NCBI GenBank assembly: GCA_048204295.1
Contig: DBFBLF010000022.1
Coordinates: 1-33,743, forward strand
Direction: 5' to 3'
Source: Metaruminococcus_A sp900762715
Lineage (GTDB): Bacteria > Bacillota > Clostridia > Oscillospirales > Ruminococcaceae
Length of the DNA stretch: 33,743 bases
A program made the translations under genes and the position numbers. Positions 8,108 to 16,261 of this stretch are shown piece by piece; position 1 is the stretch's first letter, and each line of letters starts with the position of its first letter. The notes beneath the pieces are model-generated. The model had not been told where the DNA came from, did no database searches, and worked only from the letters and a program-made list of their open reading frames with translations.

Positions 8108-9064
8108 ATGAAGCACTGTTTTCTCATCAATCCCGTAGCCGGAAAAGGCCTAGTTCAGAAAAAGCTTGCGGAACAGGCCCGCCAAACAGGAAAGCAGCTT
8201 GGATTGGATTTTGAATTATATGAAACCCAAAGGCAGGGTGACGCTACAGAATATGTTTGCAAAACCTGCCGGCAGGTTTCTTCCCGCGTGCGGTTTTACG
8301 CATGCGGAGGGGACGGTACCTTTCAGGAGGCCGTGACCGGAGCACTGGGCTTTTCACAGGCTGAAGTCACGGTGATTCCCTGCGGAAGCGGAAACGACTT
8401 TGTACGCAGTTTTGCCGTCCCGGCTGATTTTTCAAACCTGGAACGGCAAATTGACGGCGTCCCGTTCCCATGTGATCTGCTGCGGGTCAACGACCGCTAT
8501 GCCGTAAACCTCTGCAACGTCGGCTTTGATGCGGATATCGCCTACCATATGGATAAATTTAAGAAAATCCCATTTATTGGCGGATCGGCGGCATACAACA
8601 TTTCACTGGTTTTTAATCTGCTGAAGAAACTTGGTAAAAAAATGACTCTCCAGCTTGATGATCAGCCCCCGTTTACAGCAAACAACCTTTTGGCGGCGGC
8701 TGCAAACGGGCGTTTTTACGGCGGAGGATATGAAGCTGCGCCGCTCGCCCAGCTGAACGACGGCATTCTGGATCTTTGCAGGGTAGATAAAATTTCCCGT
8801 TTCCGGATTGCCGGCTTTGTCCGGTTTTACAAGCACGGCCAGCACCTGGACATACCGGGCCTGCGAAACGTGGTGCACTATGACAAATGCCGCTCCCTGC
8901 AGATCAAAAGCGACAAACCGCTCCGTTTTGTTCTGGACGGCGAGGCTTATACGTCTGCCGACGTCACGGTACAAGTTCTTCCCAGCGCTTTTACCCTTTC
9001 AGTTCCGCAAAGCTGTATTCCTAAAGAGGCGGCTTTTCAACCCGAGTCTGCTCTTCATCACTGA
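8108..9064 (+). CDS. Diacylglycerol kinase/YegS-family lipid kinase
   Basis: This 318-residue cytoplasmic enzyme has the hallmarks of the diacylglycerol kinase catalytic domain: INPVAGKG at residues 7-14, ACGGDGTF (65-72) for nucleotide binding, and PCGSGNDF (91-98). The family phosphorylates lipid alcohols such as diacylglycerol or related sphingoid or isoprenoid compounds with ATP. The exact substrate cannot be read here. DgkB in Firmicutes recycles diacylglycerol from lipoteichoic acid synthesis. The ATG follows AGGGGGCGG. The gene appears to be a single-gene unit between a terminator and a convergent neighbour. Confidence 0.9.
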   Translation: MKHCFLINPVAGKGLVQKKLAEQARQTGKQLGLDFELYETQRQGDATEYVCKTCRQVSSRVRFYACGGDGTFQEAVTGALGFSQAEVTVIPCGSGNDFVRSFAVPADFSNLERQIDGVPFPCDLLRVNDRYAVNLCNVGFDADIAYHMDKFKKIPFIGGSAAYNISLVFNLLKKLGKKMTLQLDDQPPFTANNLLAAAANGRFYGGGYEAAPLAQLNDGILDLCRVDKISRFRIAGFVRFYKHGQHLDIPGLRNVVHYDKCRSLQIKSDKPLRFVLDGEAYTSADVTVQVLPSAFTLSVPQSCIPKEAAFQPESALHH

Positions 9065-9112
9065 CGCCGCGTGGGTTAAAAGCCCCTAAACCATGGCGCC
9101 CATATACAATAG

Positions 9113-9138
9113 AAGCCATTCCCGGCTGGGAATGGCTT
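9113..9138. terminator. Hairpin between convergent genes, probable bidirectional terminator
   Basis: A perfect 11-bp stem (9113-9123 with 9128-9138) surrounds the loop GGCT. T-rich sequence follows on the plus strand (CTCATTTTATTTT), though not immediately. It lies between the ends of the lipid kinase and TfoX_C genes. Confidence 0.6.
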
Positions 9139-9141
9139 AGC

Positions 9142-9384
9142 TCATTTTATTTTGTGCCGTGCGTAGAACTCCCGTAAATTCTTCTTTTCCTCTTCCGGCA
9201 AATCGGCCTTTTTTACCCCACGGACAGCGCCCTCGAGCGCCAGAAGCCGGTGAATACAGGCGGACGGGTCAATCCGCTGAATTTTGAGCCACGCCTCCCT
9301 GCTTCCGGTTTGTCTCAGTTCATCGCAGGTCAAAATTCCTACCCTATTTAGTTGTCCTTCCACTACCTTGCCCAGGTTGGGCAA
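9142..9384 (-). CDS. Lone TfoX C-terminal domain protein
   Basis: This 80-residue protein matches the TfoX C-terminal domain: LPNLG-type opening, VGILTCDELRQTGSREAWLKI, then a LLALEGAVRG segment and an acidic LP tail. In Proteobacteria this domain is the second half of the competence regulator TfoX/Sxy. In Firmicutes it occurs alone with unknown function and resembles helix-hairpin-helix DNA-binding folds. The start is TTG, chosen because GGGGGAG lies nine bases upstream and the protein begins with the conserved PNLGKVVE segment. No TfoX N-terminal domain is nearby. Confidence 0.8.
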   Translation of the reverse strand: MPNLGKVVEGQLNRVGILTCDELRQTGSREAWLKIQRIDPSACIHRLLALEGAVRGVKKADLPEEEKKNLREFYARHKIK

Positions 9385-9503
9385 CTTTGTGAGCTCCCCC
9401 TAACGCGCCTCCACTTTACGCCTTCATTCCTTTATTTACAGTACAGACAAACTGAAACCGGCCGATTAAGCCTTTTCCTTTCAGAATACGGCCGCCAGAT
9501 ACT

Positions 9504-11093
9504 TTACATATGAGGTGAAAAACGCTCCATCACCGCCTGCGCCACCCGGATGCCGTCAACCGCGGCACTCATAATGCCGCCAGCGTAACCGGCGCCTTCC
9601 CCGCATGGGTAGATATTGGGGTGGGAAATTGCACGGAGATTTTCATCACGCTCTATTCGGACCGGCGATGAAGTGCGCGTTTCCACGCCGGTCAGAACGG
9701 TATCCGGTGCGTCGAATCCATGCTGCTTCCTTCCAAAACGCCGCAGCCCATCCCGGAGCATCCGGTTGATCCTTTCCGGGAAAAGAGCATCGAAATTGCC
9801 CGGGGAAACGCCAATCCGGTAAGAGGGCGTGACCCTGCCGAAATCATAGCCGGTTTTTCCGGAGAGGTAACGGCCTGCCGTCATAACCGGGGCACGGTAA
9901 TCCGCCCCGCCCATCCGAAAAGCGGCCTGCTCAAGCCGACGCTGAAAGGAAATCCCATCAAAAGGCGACGGCCCGTAATCCCGAGGGCCAACCGAGACAA
10001 CCAGCGCCGCATTTGCGTTTTTCTGGTCACGGGCAAACTCACTCATCCCGTTGACCACAACCGCATCCGGTTCTGAAGCGGACGGGACTACAAACCCGCC
10101 CGGGCACATGCAGAAAGTATAAACAGCCTCCCCGCCCTCCCGGTGAGAAAGCTGGTATTCCCCCCTAGGCAGAAGCGGATGCCCTGCAAACTCATGGTAA
10201 AGCGCCCGGTCCACCTCCGTTTGAAGGTGTTCGACCCTGACCCCTATCGAAAAAGGCTTCGGCGTTAAAACAAAGCCCTTCTCCGCCAGCATTCCAAATG
10301 TGTCCCGCGCGCTGTGGCCGATTGCCAGTATCAGCGCCGCGGCTTCCAGTTCCCCGCCGTTTTCAAGCAACACCGTAAGGCGGTTCCCGTTTTCACAAAT
10401 TCCGCTGAGCTTGCTGTTAAAACGTATTTCTCCCCCGTTTTGCAAAATCCGCCTCCGGATGCTCCGCACCACGTCCTTTAAATAATCGGTGCCGACATGG
10501 GGTTTCGCTTTGGTAAGAATCTCCTCCGGGGCGCCGAACTCCACAAACCGTTTTAAAACGTAACCGCACCGCGAATCACCAATCCGGGTGGTCAGTTTTC
10601 CATCTGAAAAGGTACCTGCACCCCCTTCGCCGAATTGAACGTTGCACTCCGGGTTTAAGGGGCCGCCCGTCCAGAACCGTTTCACCGCTGTGGTTCGCTC
10701 TTCTACCTTTCCGCCGCGCTCCAGCACTACTACACGGTACCCCTGCTCCGATAAAAGCAGTGCGGCAAACATGCCTGCAGGGCCGAACCCCGCCACTACA
10801 ACCGGAGCATCCGCTTTTTCTGTGCCACGGCTTACAGAAAGCGCCTCCTCCCGCCGAAAAACGATATGCGGGTTGCACAACCGTTTTACTAAAGCTTCTT
10901 CATCGCCGCAGAATTCCAGCAAAACCGAACTGACCAGAGATATTTTCCCTTTACGGGCGTCTACAGACGTTTTAGAAACCGCCGCTTTCCTGACTGCGGA
11001 ACGGCTCGTCCCAAGTTTGAGCAACGCCTTTTCAACAATGCTGTCCCGCGGCTCTTCCAGCCTGCTTCGAATATCAGATACCAATATTGGCAC
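9504..11093 (-). CDS. FAD-dependent oxidoreductase of the COG2509 family
   Basis: This is a large flavoprotein (529 residues from the chosen start). It has a distinctive N-terminal alpha/beta domain of about 80 residues and then a Rossmann FAD motif, VVVAGFGPAGMFAALLLSE. QFGEGGAGTFSDGKLTTR follows, and the C-terminal GEGAGYAGGIMSAAVDG contacts FAD. The family is widespread in Firmicutes but its substrate is not established. A longer frame exists from a TTG at 11114, but AAGGAGG lies inside it, correctly spaced before the GTG at 11093. The protein from that GTG, MPILVSDIR, matches usual family starts. It follows cdaR with a hairpin between them. Confidence 0.88.
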   Translation of the reverse strand: MPILVSDIRSRLEEPRDSIVEKALLKLGTSRSAVRKAAVSKTSVDARKGKISLVSSVLLEFCGDEEALVKRLCNPHIVFRREEALSVSRGTEKADAPVVVAGFGPAGMFAALLLSEQGYRVVVLERGGKVEERTTAVKRFWTGGPLNPECNVQFGEGGAGTFSDGKLTTRIGDSRCGYVLKRFVEFGAPEEILTKAKPHVGTDYLKDVVRSIRRRILQNGGEIRFNSKLSGICENGNRLTVLLENGGELEAAALILAIGHSARDTFGMLAEKGFVLTPKPFSIGVRVEHLQTEVDRALYHEFAGHPLLPRGEYQLSHREGGEAVYTFCMCPGGFVVPSASEPDAVVVNGMSEFARDQKNANAALVVSVGPRDYGPSPFDGISFQRRLEQAAFRMGGADYRAPVMTAGRYLSGKTGYDFGRVTPSYRIGVSPGNFDALFPERINRMLRDGLRRFGRKQHGFDAPDTVLTGVETRTSSPVRIERDENLRAISHPNIYPCGEGAGYAGGIMSAAVDGIRVAQAVMERFSPHM

Positions 11094-11113
11094 GCTCTGC
11101 CTCCTTTTCAGCA

Positions 11114-11146
11114 ATAAAGCGGCCGTGTTTTACACAGCCGCTTTAT
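11114..11146 (-). terminator. Intergenic hairpin between cdaR and the COG2509 gene
   Basis: A 14-bp stem with one mismatch (11114-11127 with 11133-11146) has a short loop. Only two T residues follow the stem on the minus strand, so it may be a leaky terminator or attenuator that lowers expression of the flavoprotein gene relative to cdaAR. Confidence 0.5.
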
Positions 11147-11156
11147 CAATCATTTC

Positions 11157-12446
11157 TCACTGCCACACATAGACGACCGCTGTATATTCTCCGACCGCCC
11201 AAACCCCGCTCTTGGAGGGGAATTTCACGGTGACCGGAACGGTATACTGTCCGCTCCCCTTGATGTCGGTATTCATCAGGTCAATTTCGCCGACTACATC
11301 CTGAGAAGAAATGCCGACAAGGTCATTGGGGCTGCCGATCACTTTGACCGAATTGATCGTCCTTGTCACCACCCTGGCGTTATAACCTGCCGGAACATTC
11401 GAGAGCTTCAGGTTGCTGTTGCTGATCCAGGTATTTTTCGAAGTCAGGTTTGAAGTGTCAAATGTAACGGTGACCTTTGTGAGATTGGTTATATTTTTAA
11501 ATCCAGTCGGCAGCTCAATTTCAAAATCCTTGCCATAATTCAAATCGAACTGCTTAAAGTCCACATACCCCACCTTAAGCTCCGTCATGTTCTCAATCAC
11601 CTCAACGGGTGCCGCAACCTGAATGGACGCACTGCTCATATTGAACTTTAAGTCCGCCGTGGAAACCCCCGACGGCACATTGAGATAATCAAAGGTAAGC
11701 GGCAGGACCTTCTGCTTCAAAACGGGAATGGTAACAGAGAATTCCTCTGAAGATAATGTGAACTTATTTTCTTCCGGGTCCATCAGCCGGCCGTCGACAT
11801 CGTAAATTTCAAGCGTCCCCTTGGTTGTCAGGGTGCTGGAAATTTCCTCGCTTACATCGGTGCGGACCACACACCTGTTTTTATCAATCTGGTTTACGTA
11901 CTGCTCCGGCCCGGTAATCGTAACCTGCTTGGGTGACACGGTCGCCACAGGATCTCCCTTGATGTAGCCTTCCGCAACTTTGACGTTGGGAGCTTCCGCA
12001 GTAAGATCAAAGGTCTTGCTCGCAATCCGGTCAAACCGGACGGTAACCTTGCCCGGGTCCCAGGACAGGATTTCAAATTCCTTGGTGGTATCCACTTTCT
12101 GAACAACGACTTCCAGTTCATATTCGCCGGCTGTTGAAACCGAAGTTGGATAAGCGACCGCACTGAAATCATCGGCGGTCAGCGTGCCGACCTGGTACCG
12201 TTTCCCCTTAACAGAAATGCTGATCGTCTGGTCGCCGCCTTCTACAACGTCAAGCCCCATCTGCTGGGCGGTAGACTGTTCTACCGCTACCCGAACGGGG
12301 ACATTGTGAATTGTAGCTTCAACGTTCGGGTTTACAATCAACGCTACCAAAAACCACCCGATCACCGCCGCGAGCACAGAAAGGATTTTTACGAAAAAAT
12401 CATTGTCAAACAGTCTGGAAATCCAGTTCCCCTTAAACCATTTCAT
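11157..12446 (-). CDS. cdaR: YbbR-domain regulator of the diadenylate cyclase
   Basis: This 429-residue membrane-anchored protein has one N-terminal transmembrane helix (about 19-38), followed by repeated extracytoplasmic YbbR domains rich in beta strands (segments such as VTISVKGKR-like, VRFDRIASKTFDL and VKVIGSPNDLVG). YbbR proteins bind and modulate the diadenylate cyclase CdaA. The start overlaps the cdaA stop by 4 bp (ATGA), a sign of translational coupling. In many Firmicutes glmM follows; here a COG2509 flavoprotein gene does. The identification rests on domain pattern and context. Confidence 0.9.
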   Translation of the reverse strand: MKWFKGNWISRLFDNDFFVKILSVLAAVIGWFLVALIVNPNVEATIHNVPVRVAVEQSTAQQMGLDVVEGGDQTISISVKGKRYQVGTLTADDFSAVAYPTSVSTAGEYELEVVVQKVDTTKEFEILSWDPGKVTVRFDRIASKTFDLTAEAPNVKVAEGYIKGDPVATVSPKQVTITGPEQYVNQIDKNRCVVRTDVSEEISSTLTTKGTLEIYDVDGRLMDPEENKFTLSSEEFSVTIPVLKQKVLPLTFDYLNVPSGVSTADLKFNMSSASIQVAAPVEVIENMTELKVGYVDFKQFDLNYGKDFEIELPTGFKNITNLTKVTVTFDTSNLTSKNTWISNSNLKLSNVPAGYNARVVTRTINSVKVIGSPNDLVGISSQDVVGEIDLMNTDIKGSGQYTVPVTVKFPSKSGVWAVGEYTAVVYVWQ

Positions 12447-13309
12447 CGTCTGAACCTCCCCAGCAGGCCCTTTTTCTTCTCTTTTTCAGCATCTTTCGGA
12501 ACCAGCCTGTCCTGCAGGAGCTGTGTCAGCGTAAAAGAGTTGAAACCCCGCTCAAGGTTCGCGTTTTCGGCAACCGAAATCACGCCGGTCTCTTCGGAAA
12601 CGACAATGATAATCGCATCTGAACTTTCGCTCATGCCCAGGGCGGCGCGGTGGCGTGAGCCGAGCTGCTTGTCCAGGTATTCCCCCTTCTGTGTGCTGGG
12701 CAGGAAACATCCCGCCGCCAACACACGTCCGTCCCTCATGATGACGGCGCCGTCGTGCATCGGCGAATTGGGATAAAAAATATTACACAGCAAAGCGGTG
12801 CTTGCCTTTGCGTCGATAATCGTCCCAGCGGGAAGAAGGTCCCCCAGCTTGGTTTTATTTTCAATTACAATCAGCGCGCCGGTCCTAGTGTTCGAAAGCC
12901 GTTCGCAGGCTTCAACAACCGCCGGAATCGCGGCAGACCACGCCTGCGCCCGTTCAGACAGGGTTTCACTGCTCCCGAAACCGCCCAGTTCGGCAATTTT
13001 TGTCCGCCCGACCTTTTCAAGCGCACGCCGGAGCTCCGGCTGAAAGACAACGATAATTGCAAGCACACCGAACGTAAAAACGTTGGTGAGGATGAACGAC
13101 AGGGTTTTCAAGCCAATAAAGCTTGCAATAAAATACGTTACGCCCAGAATAACCAGCCCTTTGACCAGCTGCTCCGCCCGCGTCTCACGCACAATCTTAA
13201 TGGCCTTATACACAAGATAAGACACAAGGACAATATCAATAAAATCAGCAATGGTGAATGTTCTTACCACGCTGACCAGAGAATTCCAGAAAAGCGATAA
13301 ATACTGCAT
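12443..13309 (-). CDS. cdaA: Membrane-bound diadenylate cyclase (c-di-AMP synthase)
   Basis: The enzyme makes cyclic di-AMP from two ATP, a second messenger for potassium and osmotic balance and cell wall control. Three N-terminal transmembrane helices lie at about 22-40, 48-66 and 70-88. The DAC domain carries the two active-site motifs DGA (186-188, in PMHDGAVI) and RHR (219-221, in GSRHRAALG). The length of 288 residues is usual for CdaA. The ATG is preceded by AAGGAAGG. It forms a two-gene overlapping unit with cdaR, its expected partner. Confidence 0.96.
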   Translation of the reverse strand: MQYLSLFWNSLVSVVRTFTIADFIDIVLVSYLVYKAIKIVRETRAEQLVKGLVILGVTYFIASFIGLKTLSFILTNVFTFGVLAIIVVFQPELRRALEKVGRTKIAELGGFGSSETLSERAQAWSAAIPAVVEACERLSNTRTGALIVIENKTKLGDLLPAGTIIDAKASTALLCNIFYPNSPMHDGAVIMRDGRVLAAGCFLPSTQKGEYLDKQLGSRHRAALGMSESSDAIIIVVSEETGVISVAENANLERGFNSFTLTQLLQDRLVPKDAEKEKKKGLLGRFRR

Positions 13310-13342
13310 CCTGTGCCTTCCTTCTTTGCAAACTTGCCAAAG

Positions 13343-13373
13343 CGGGAATATATCCCGTTCTATACTTATTATA
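13343..13373 (-). promoter_or_regulatory. Probable cdaA promoter with a small palindrome in the leader
   Basis: On the minus strand a perfect TATAAT (13368-13373) lies about 60 bp upstream of cdaA. The -35 region (TTTCCT) is weak. Just downstream of the expected start is the palindrome CGGGA-ATATA-TCCCG (13343-13357), which could be an operator or a small leader hairpin. Confidence 0.45.
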
Positions 13374-13418
13374 TTGTATCAATAAAAAGAAGGAAATGCA
13401 ACCAAGAACCGTCAGTGT

Positions 13419-14549
13419 TTACATCTTTTTAATTTCACGGATCAAAGCGTCGGCGTCCTGCCGGGTTGTGAAAACGCTCGGAGAGATCCGAACTGCGCCC
13501 GTTTCGTGCGAGCGGTAAAATTTGTGCGCAAGAGGCGCGCAGTGCAGCCCGCTGCGAACAGCAATTCCGGCCCGGTTGAGCCGTTCTCCGACCTCGCCGG
13601 AATCCATGCTGTTGTGCACAAAGCTGATGACTGGAACATGGGCCCCCACCCGGAATTCCGGATCCAGAACACGAATGTGCGGATTGTGCTCCAAAGCTTT
13701 GAAAATCGGCATGCAGGTCGCCATTTCGTGCCGGTAAATCCAACTTATCCCGCGCTTTTGAACAAAGTCCATCCCGCGGTTGAGTGAAAAAATCCCCACT
13801 GTATTCACCGTTCCGCTTTCAAAACGGTCCGGCATAAATTCAGGCTGTTCCAGCTCGTTCGAAACACTGCCGGTACCACCCTCAAGAAGGGTAGAAAGCT
13901 CCACACCGTCTCCCAGAAGCATCATTCCGGTCCCAGTTACACCATAAAGCCCTTTATGGCCTGCCATGCAGACAATACACTTACCAAGGCGCTTTACGTC
14001 AATCGGCAAAACACCCGCTGTCTGTGCAGCGTCGACGATAAATGTCAGACCCCTGGCACGGCAGAGCGTCGCAAGCCTTTCAACCGGCATAATCCTTCCG
14101 CTCAGATTGGACGCATGGGTACAGATAATCGCCTCGGTCTTCGGAGTAATCTGGTGCTCAAAAGCCTGCACAACCTGCTCATCCGTCAGACCCGGCTCTA
14201 CAATGCTGCTGGTAACCCCAGCGCCTTTTTCCAAAGCATAAACCGGCCGCAGAACCGAATTGTGTTCCAGGCAGGACATAACAACATGCCCTCCGGGCTT
14301 CACCGCGCCTTTAATCGCCATATTCAGGGCATGAGTGCAGTTCAGGGTAAAAATAACGTTTTCCGGCTGAACGTTAAAAAGCGCCGCCGCTTTCTTCCGC
14401 GTGTCGTACACCATGGCCGCGGCCCGCATAGACATTTCATGTCCGCTCCGTCCGGGGTTCCCCCCGAAATGTCTTGCCGCCGACGACAGGCTCTGTACTA
14501 CCGAATTCGGCTTAGGGTAAGTTGTAGCCGCGTTGTCAAAATAAATCAA
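13419..14549 (-). CDS. Cysteine desulfurase-like class V aminotransferase
   Basis: This 376-residue PLP enzyme is of the NifS/CsdB type. It shows FDNAATT at residues 4-10, His95 (LEHNS), Asp173 (VDAAQTAG), the PLP lysine Lys199 (AGHKGLYG), and the catalytic cysteine Cys337 in RSGLHCAPLAHK. The family removes sulfur (or selenium) from cysteine (or selenocysteine). It resembles the clostridial subgroup that lacks an adjacent IscU/SufU scaffold. The start is TTG at 14549, with GGAGG seven bases upstream. The gene upstream encodes DUF3343, a proposed Se/S carrier, so this pair may handle selenium or tRNA sulfur rather than general Fe-S assembly. Confidence 0.9.
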   Translation of the reverse strand: MIYFDNAATTYPKPNSVVQSLSSAARHFGGNPGRSGHEMSMRAAAMVYDTRKKAAALFNVQPENVIFTLNCTHALNMAIKGAVKPGGHVVMSCLEHNSVLRPVYALEKGAGVTSSIVEPGLTDEQVVQAFEHQITPKTEAIICTHASNLSGRIMPVERLATLCRARGLTFIVDAAQTAGVLPIDVKRLGKCIVCMAGHKGLYGVTGTGMMLLGDGVELSTLLEGGTGSVSNELEQPEFMPDRFESGTVNTVGIFSLNRGMDFVQKRGISWIYRHEMATCMPIFKALEHNPHIRVLDPEFRVGAHVPVISFVHNSMDSGEVGERLNRAGIAVRSGLHCAPLAHKFYRSHETGAVRISPSVFTTRQDADALIREIKKM

Positions 14550-14606
14550 GTCGATACCTCCATTCAGAAATTAGTTCCTTTTAACTTCTGAACCGTTATA
14601 CCGGCG

Positions 14607-14828
14607 TCAATCCATTTCCACAATTCCCACAACTTTAATCCCAACCTGCTCGAGCATGGCGCGGATCATTCCGGGATCCCGCTTCGTCCAAATACTATAG
14701 CCACAGCCGCACTTTGAATAGGCCAGCGGGGTTCGCTGAATGTTTGCAGTTATCCCCCGGCGGGACAGATAATCCCTCGCCTTATATGCGTAGGTGATTG
14801 AACGGAGCATGATCAGCTGTTTTGCCAT
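14607..14828 (-). CDS. DUF3343 putative Se/S carrier protein
   Basis: This 73-residue protein fits DUF3343: an N-terminal SITYAYKARDYL helix and a central CGCGYSIW motif containing Cys40 and Cys42, which could carry a persulfide or selenide. The family is described as Se/S carrier-like and often sits beside desulfurases of the type encoded next to it. A 57-bp gap separates it from that enzyme on the same strand. A minus-strand TATAAT is present about 20 bp upstream of the start. Function is inferred from family and context. Confidence 0.8.
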   Translation of the reverse strand: MAKQLIMLRSITYAYKARDYLSRRGITANIQRTPLAYSKCGCGYSIWTKRDPGMIRAMLEQVGIKVVGIVEMD

Positions 14829-14866
14829 GAGTCATCACCAACTATATTATAAAGTAGCAAAAAGAC

Positions 14867-14910
14867 AACAGGAGCACCGCCCGCCGCATCCGGGCAGCGC
14901 TCCTACTGTT
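14867..14910 (-). terminator. Rho-independent terminator after ispF
   Basis: A long GC-rich hairpin with small internal mismatches (CAGGAGC and GCCCG arms) is followed on the minus strand by GTCTTTTTGC. It ends the ispD-ispF transcript just before the DUF3343 gene. The T run overlaps that gene's promoter area. Confidence 0.8.
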
Positions 14911-14947
14911 ATGATATGACCGCGGCGCAAAAACTGACAACACTTTT

Positions 14948-15430
14948 TTATACGGGTATTTCTTCAATGAGAACGACCGCGTGGGCGGCAATTCCCTCTT
15001 TCCGCCCGCTGAAACCGAGCCCTTCTTCCGTAGTTGCCTTTACATTGACATCTTTAAGCGGAATTTCACAGGCCTCCGCCAGCCGTTCCCGCATCCTTTC
15101 AATATACGCCCTGAGCTTCGGCGCCTGCGCGATCACCGTGCTGTCGACGTTTATCACCCGGCAGCCCTTGCTCTTTAAAAGGAAAAGAACCTTTTTCAGC
15201 AGTTCAATACTGTCCGCCCCGGCATAGGCGGCGTCGGTATCCGGAAACTGCGCACCAATGTCCCCCAAAGCTGCCGCCCCCAACAGGGCGTCCATTACCG
15301 CATGGGTCAAAACATCGGCGTCCGAATGGCCGAGCAGCCCCACCGAGTTAGGGATTTCCACCCCTCCCAAAATCAGCCGCCGGCCTTCCGCCAGACGGTG
15401 AACGTCGTAACCATGTCCAATCCGGATCAT
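14948..15430 (-). CDS. ispF: 2-C-methyl-D-erythritol 2,4-cyclodiphosphate synthase
   Basis: This enzyme of the MEP isoprenoid pathway cyclises CDP-ME 2-phosphate, releasing CMP. The metal-binding Asp9 and His11 in GYDVHRLAEG, and the GHSDADVLTHAVMDALLGA segment including His43, are present. The C-terminal NVKATTEEGLGFSGRKEGIAAHAV is the family signature. The 160-residue length is standard. It starts 3 bp after the ispD stop codon, so the two are cotranscribed. The kinase gene ispE is not in the window. Confidence 0.97.
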   Translation of the reverse strand: MIRIGHGYDVHRLAEGRRLILGGVEIPNSVGLLGHSDADVLTHAVMDALLGAAALGDIGAQFPDTDAAYAGADSIELLKKVLFLLKSKGCRVINVDSTVIAQAPKLRAYIERMRERLAEACEIPLKDVNVKATTEEGLGFSGRKEGIAAHAVVLIEEIPV

Positions 15431-15433
15431 CCT

Positions 15434-16108
15434 CTATTCTCCTTTCGCAAACGCGCGGGCCACAAGGAGATCGTCCTTCGTGGTCAGCTTGATGTTCTGA
15501 TAATCACCCTTTGTCATATAAACCCGGTATCCCGCGTGCTCCACAAGCTGGCAGTCGTCTGTAAAATCCAGTCCGTCCCGCCTTGCCGCTTCAACCCCTT
15601 CCAAATAAACCGCACGCCGGAACACCTGGGGGGTTTGAGTGGAGAAGAGATGGTTCCTGTCCGGTGTCCGTTCAATAAAGCCGTCCTCCGCCACAACCTT
15701 AATGGTATCCTTGACCGGGACGCCCAGCGTAGCCGCGCCATACCGCTGCGCGTCCCGGATCACCCGCTCAATGTCGTGCGGATCAATAAAAGGGCGGGCG
15801 CCGTCGTGGATAGCAAAATACCCGCTTGCTTCGGAAGCAGCCATAATCCCCGCAAGGACCGACTGCTGGCGGGTGGTTCCGCCCACCGTGACCGCCCCGA
15901 GCTTTTGCAGAGAATATTCCTTCTGCCAAATCCGGTACTGCTCCTGGTATTCCGGCTTTGTTACAACAACCGTTTCTTCTACCGACGGTGCCGATTCAAA
16001 CGCGAGGAGGCCTCTTACTACCGCAGGAATCTCCCCCACTCTCAAAAACAACTTGTTTATACCCATCCGGGTGCTGCCGCCGGCCGCCACTATTATCGCC
16101 GATACCAC
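15434..16108 (-). CDS. ispD: 2-C-methyl-D-erythritol 4-phosphate cytidylyltransferase
   Basis: This MEP-pathway enzyme couples CTP to methylerythritol phosphate. The N-terminal IIVAAGGSTRMG is the CTP-binding loop. HDGARPFI and TQTPQVFRR are family motifs. It has 224 residues. The start is GTG at 16108, with AAGGAGG seven bases upstream. It is the first gene of the ispD-ispF unit and is divergent from the homocysteine methyltransferase gene. Confidence 0.96.
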   Translation of the reverse strand: MVSAIIVAAGGSTRMGINKLFLRVGEIPAVVRGLLAFESAPSVEETVVVTKPEYQEQYRIWQKEYSLQKLGAVTVGGTTRQQSVLAGIMAASEASGYFAIHDGARPFIDPHDIERVIRDAQRYGAATLGVPVKDTIKVVAEDGFIERTPDRNHLFSTQTPQVFRRAVYLEGVEAARRDGLDFTDDCQLVEHAGYRVYMTKGDYQNIKLTTKDDLLVARAFAKGE

Positions 16109-16143
16109 GCCCGCACCTCCTTAATTTTATTCGTTCCGGTTTT

Positions 16144-16172
16144 ATTGTAGCAAGATTTTATAAAAGATACAA
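16144..16172 (-). promoter_or_regulatory. ispD-ispF promoter
   Basis: On the minus strand TTGTAT (16167-16172) lies 17 bp from TACAAT (16144-16149), about 35 bp upstream of the ispD GTG start. This is a standard sigma-A layout. Confidence 0.6.
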
Positions 16173-16190
16173 CTTCCACTTCACGTTTGC

Positions 16191-16220
16191 TTTACAGGGC
16201 CTATTTTTCTGATGTATAAT
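16191..16220 (+). promoter_or_regulatory. Promoter of the homocysteine methyltransferase gene
   Basis: TTTACA (16191-16196) lies 18 bp upstream of a perfect TATAAT (16215-16220). The resulting leader before the ATG at 16262 is only about 35 nt, leaving no room for a SAM or T-box riboswitch. Confidence 0.7.
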
Positions 16221-16261
16221 GGAAACAGCGTATGAAGCCCACGTTGAAAAGGAGTATTTCT

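Noticed and set aside
13956..14591. 211-codon plus-strand frame opposite the desulfurase gene
   Set aside because: No recognisable domain and fully antisense to a conserved enzyme.
15302..16150. 282-codon open frame on the plus strand
   Set aside because: It lies antisense to ispF and ispD, which have complete family signatures; no ribosome site or domain supports it.
16221..16261. SAM or T-box riboswitch before the homocysteine methyltransferase gene
   Set aside because: The predicted leader is only about 35 nt, too short for either element.
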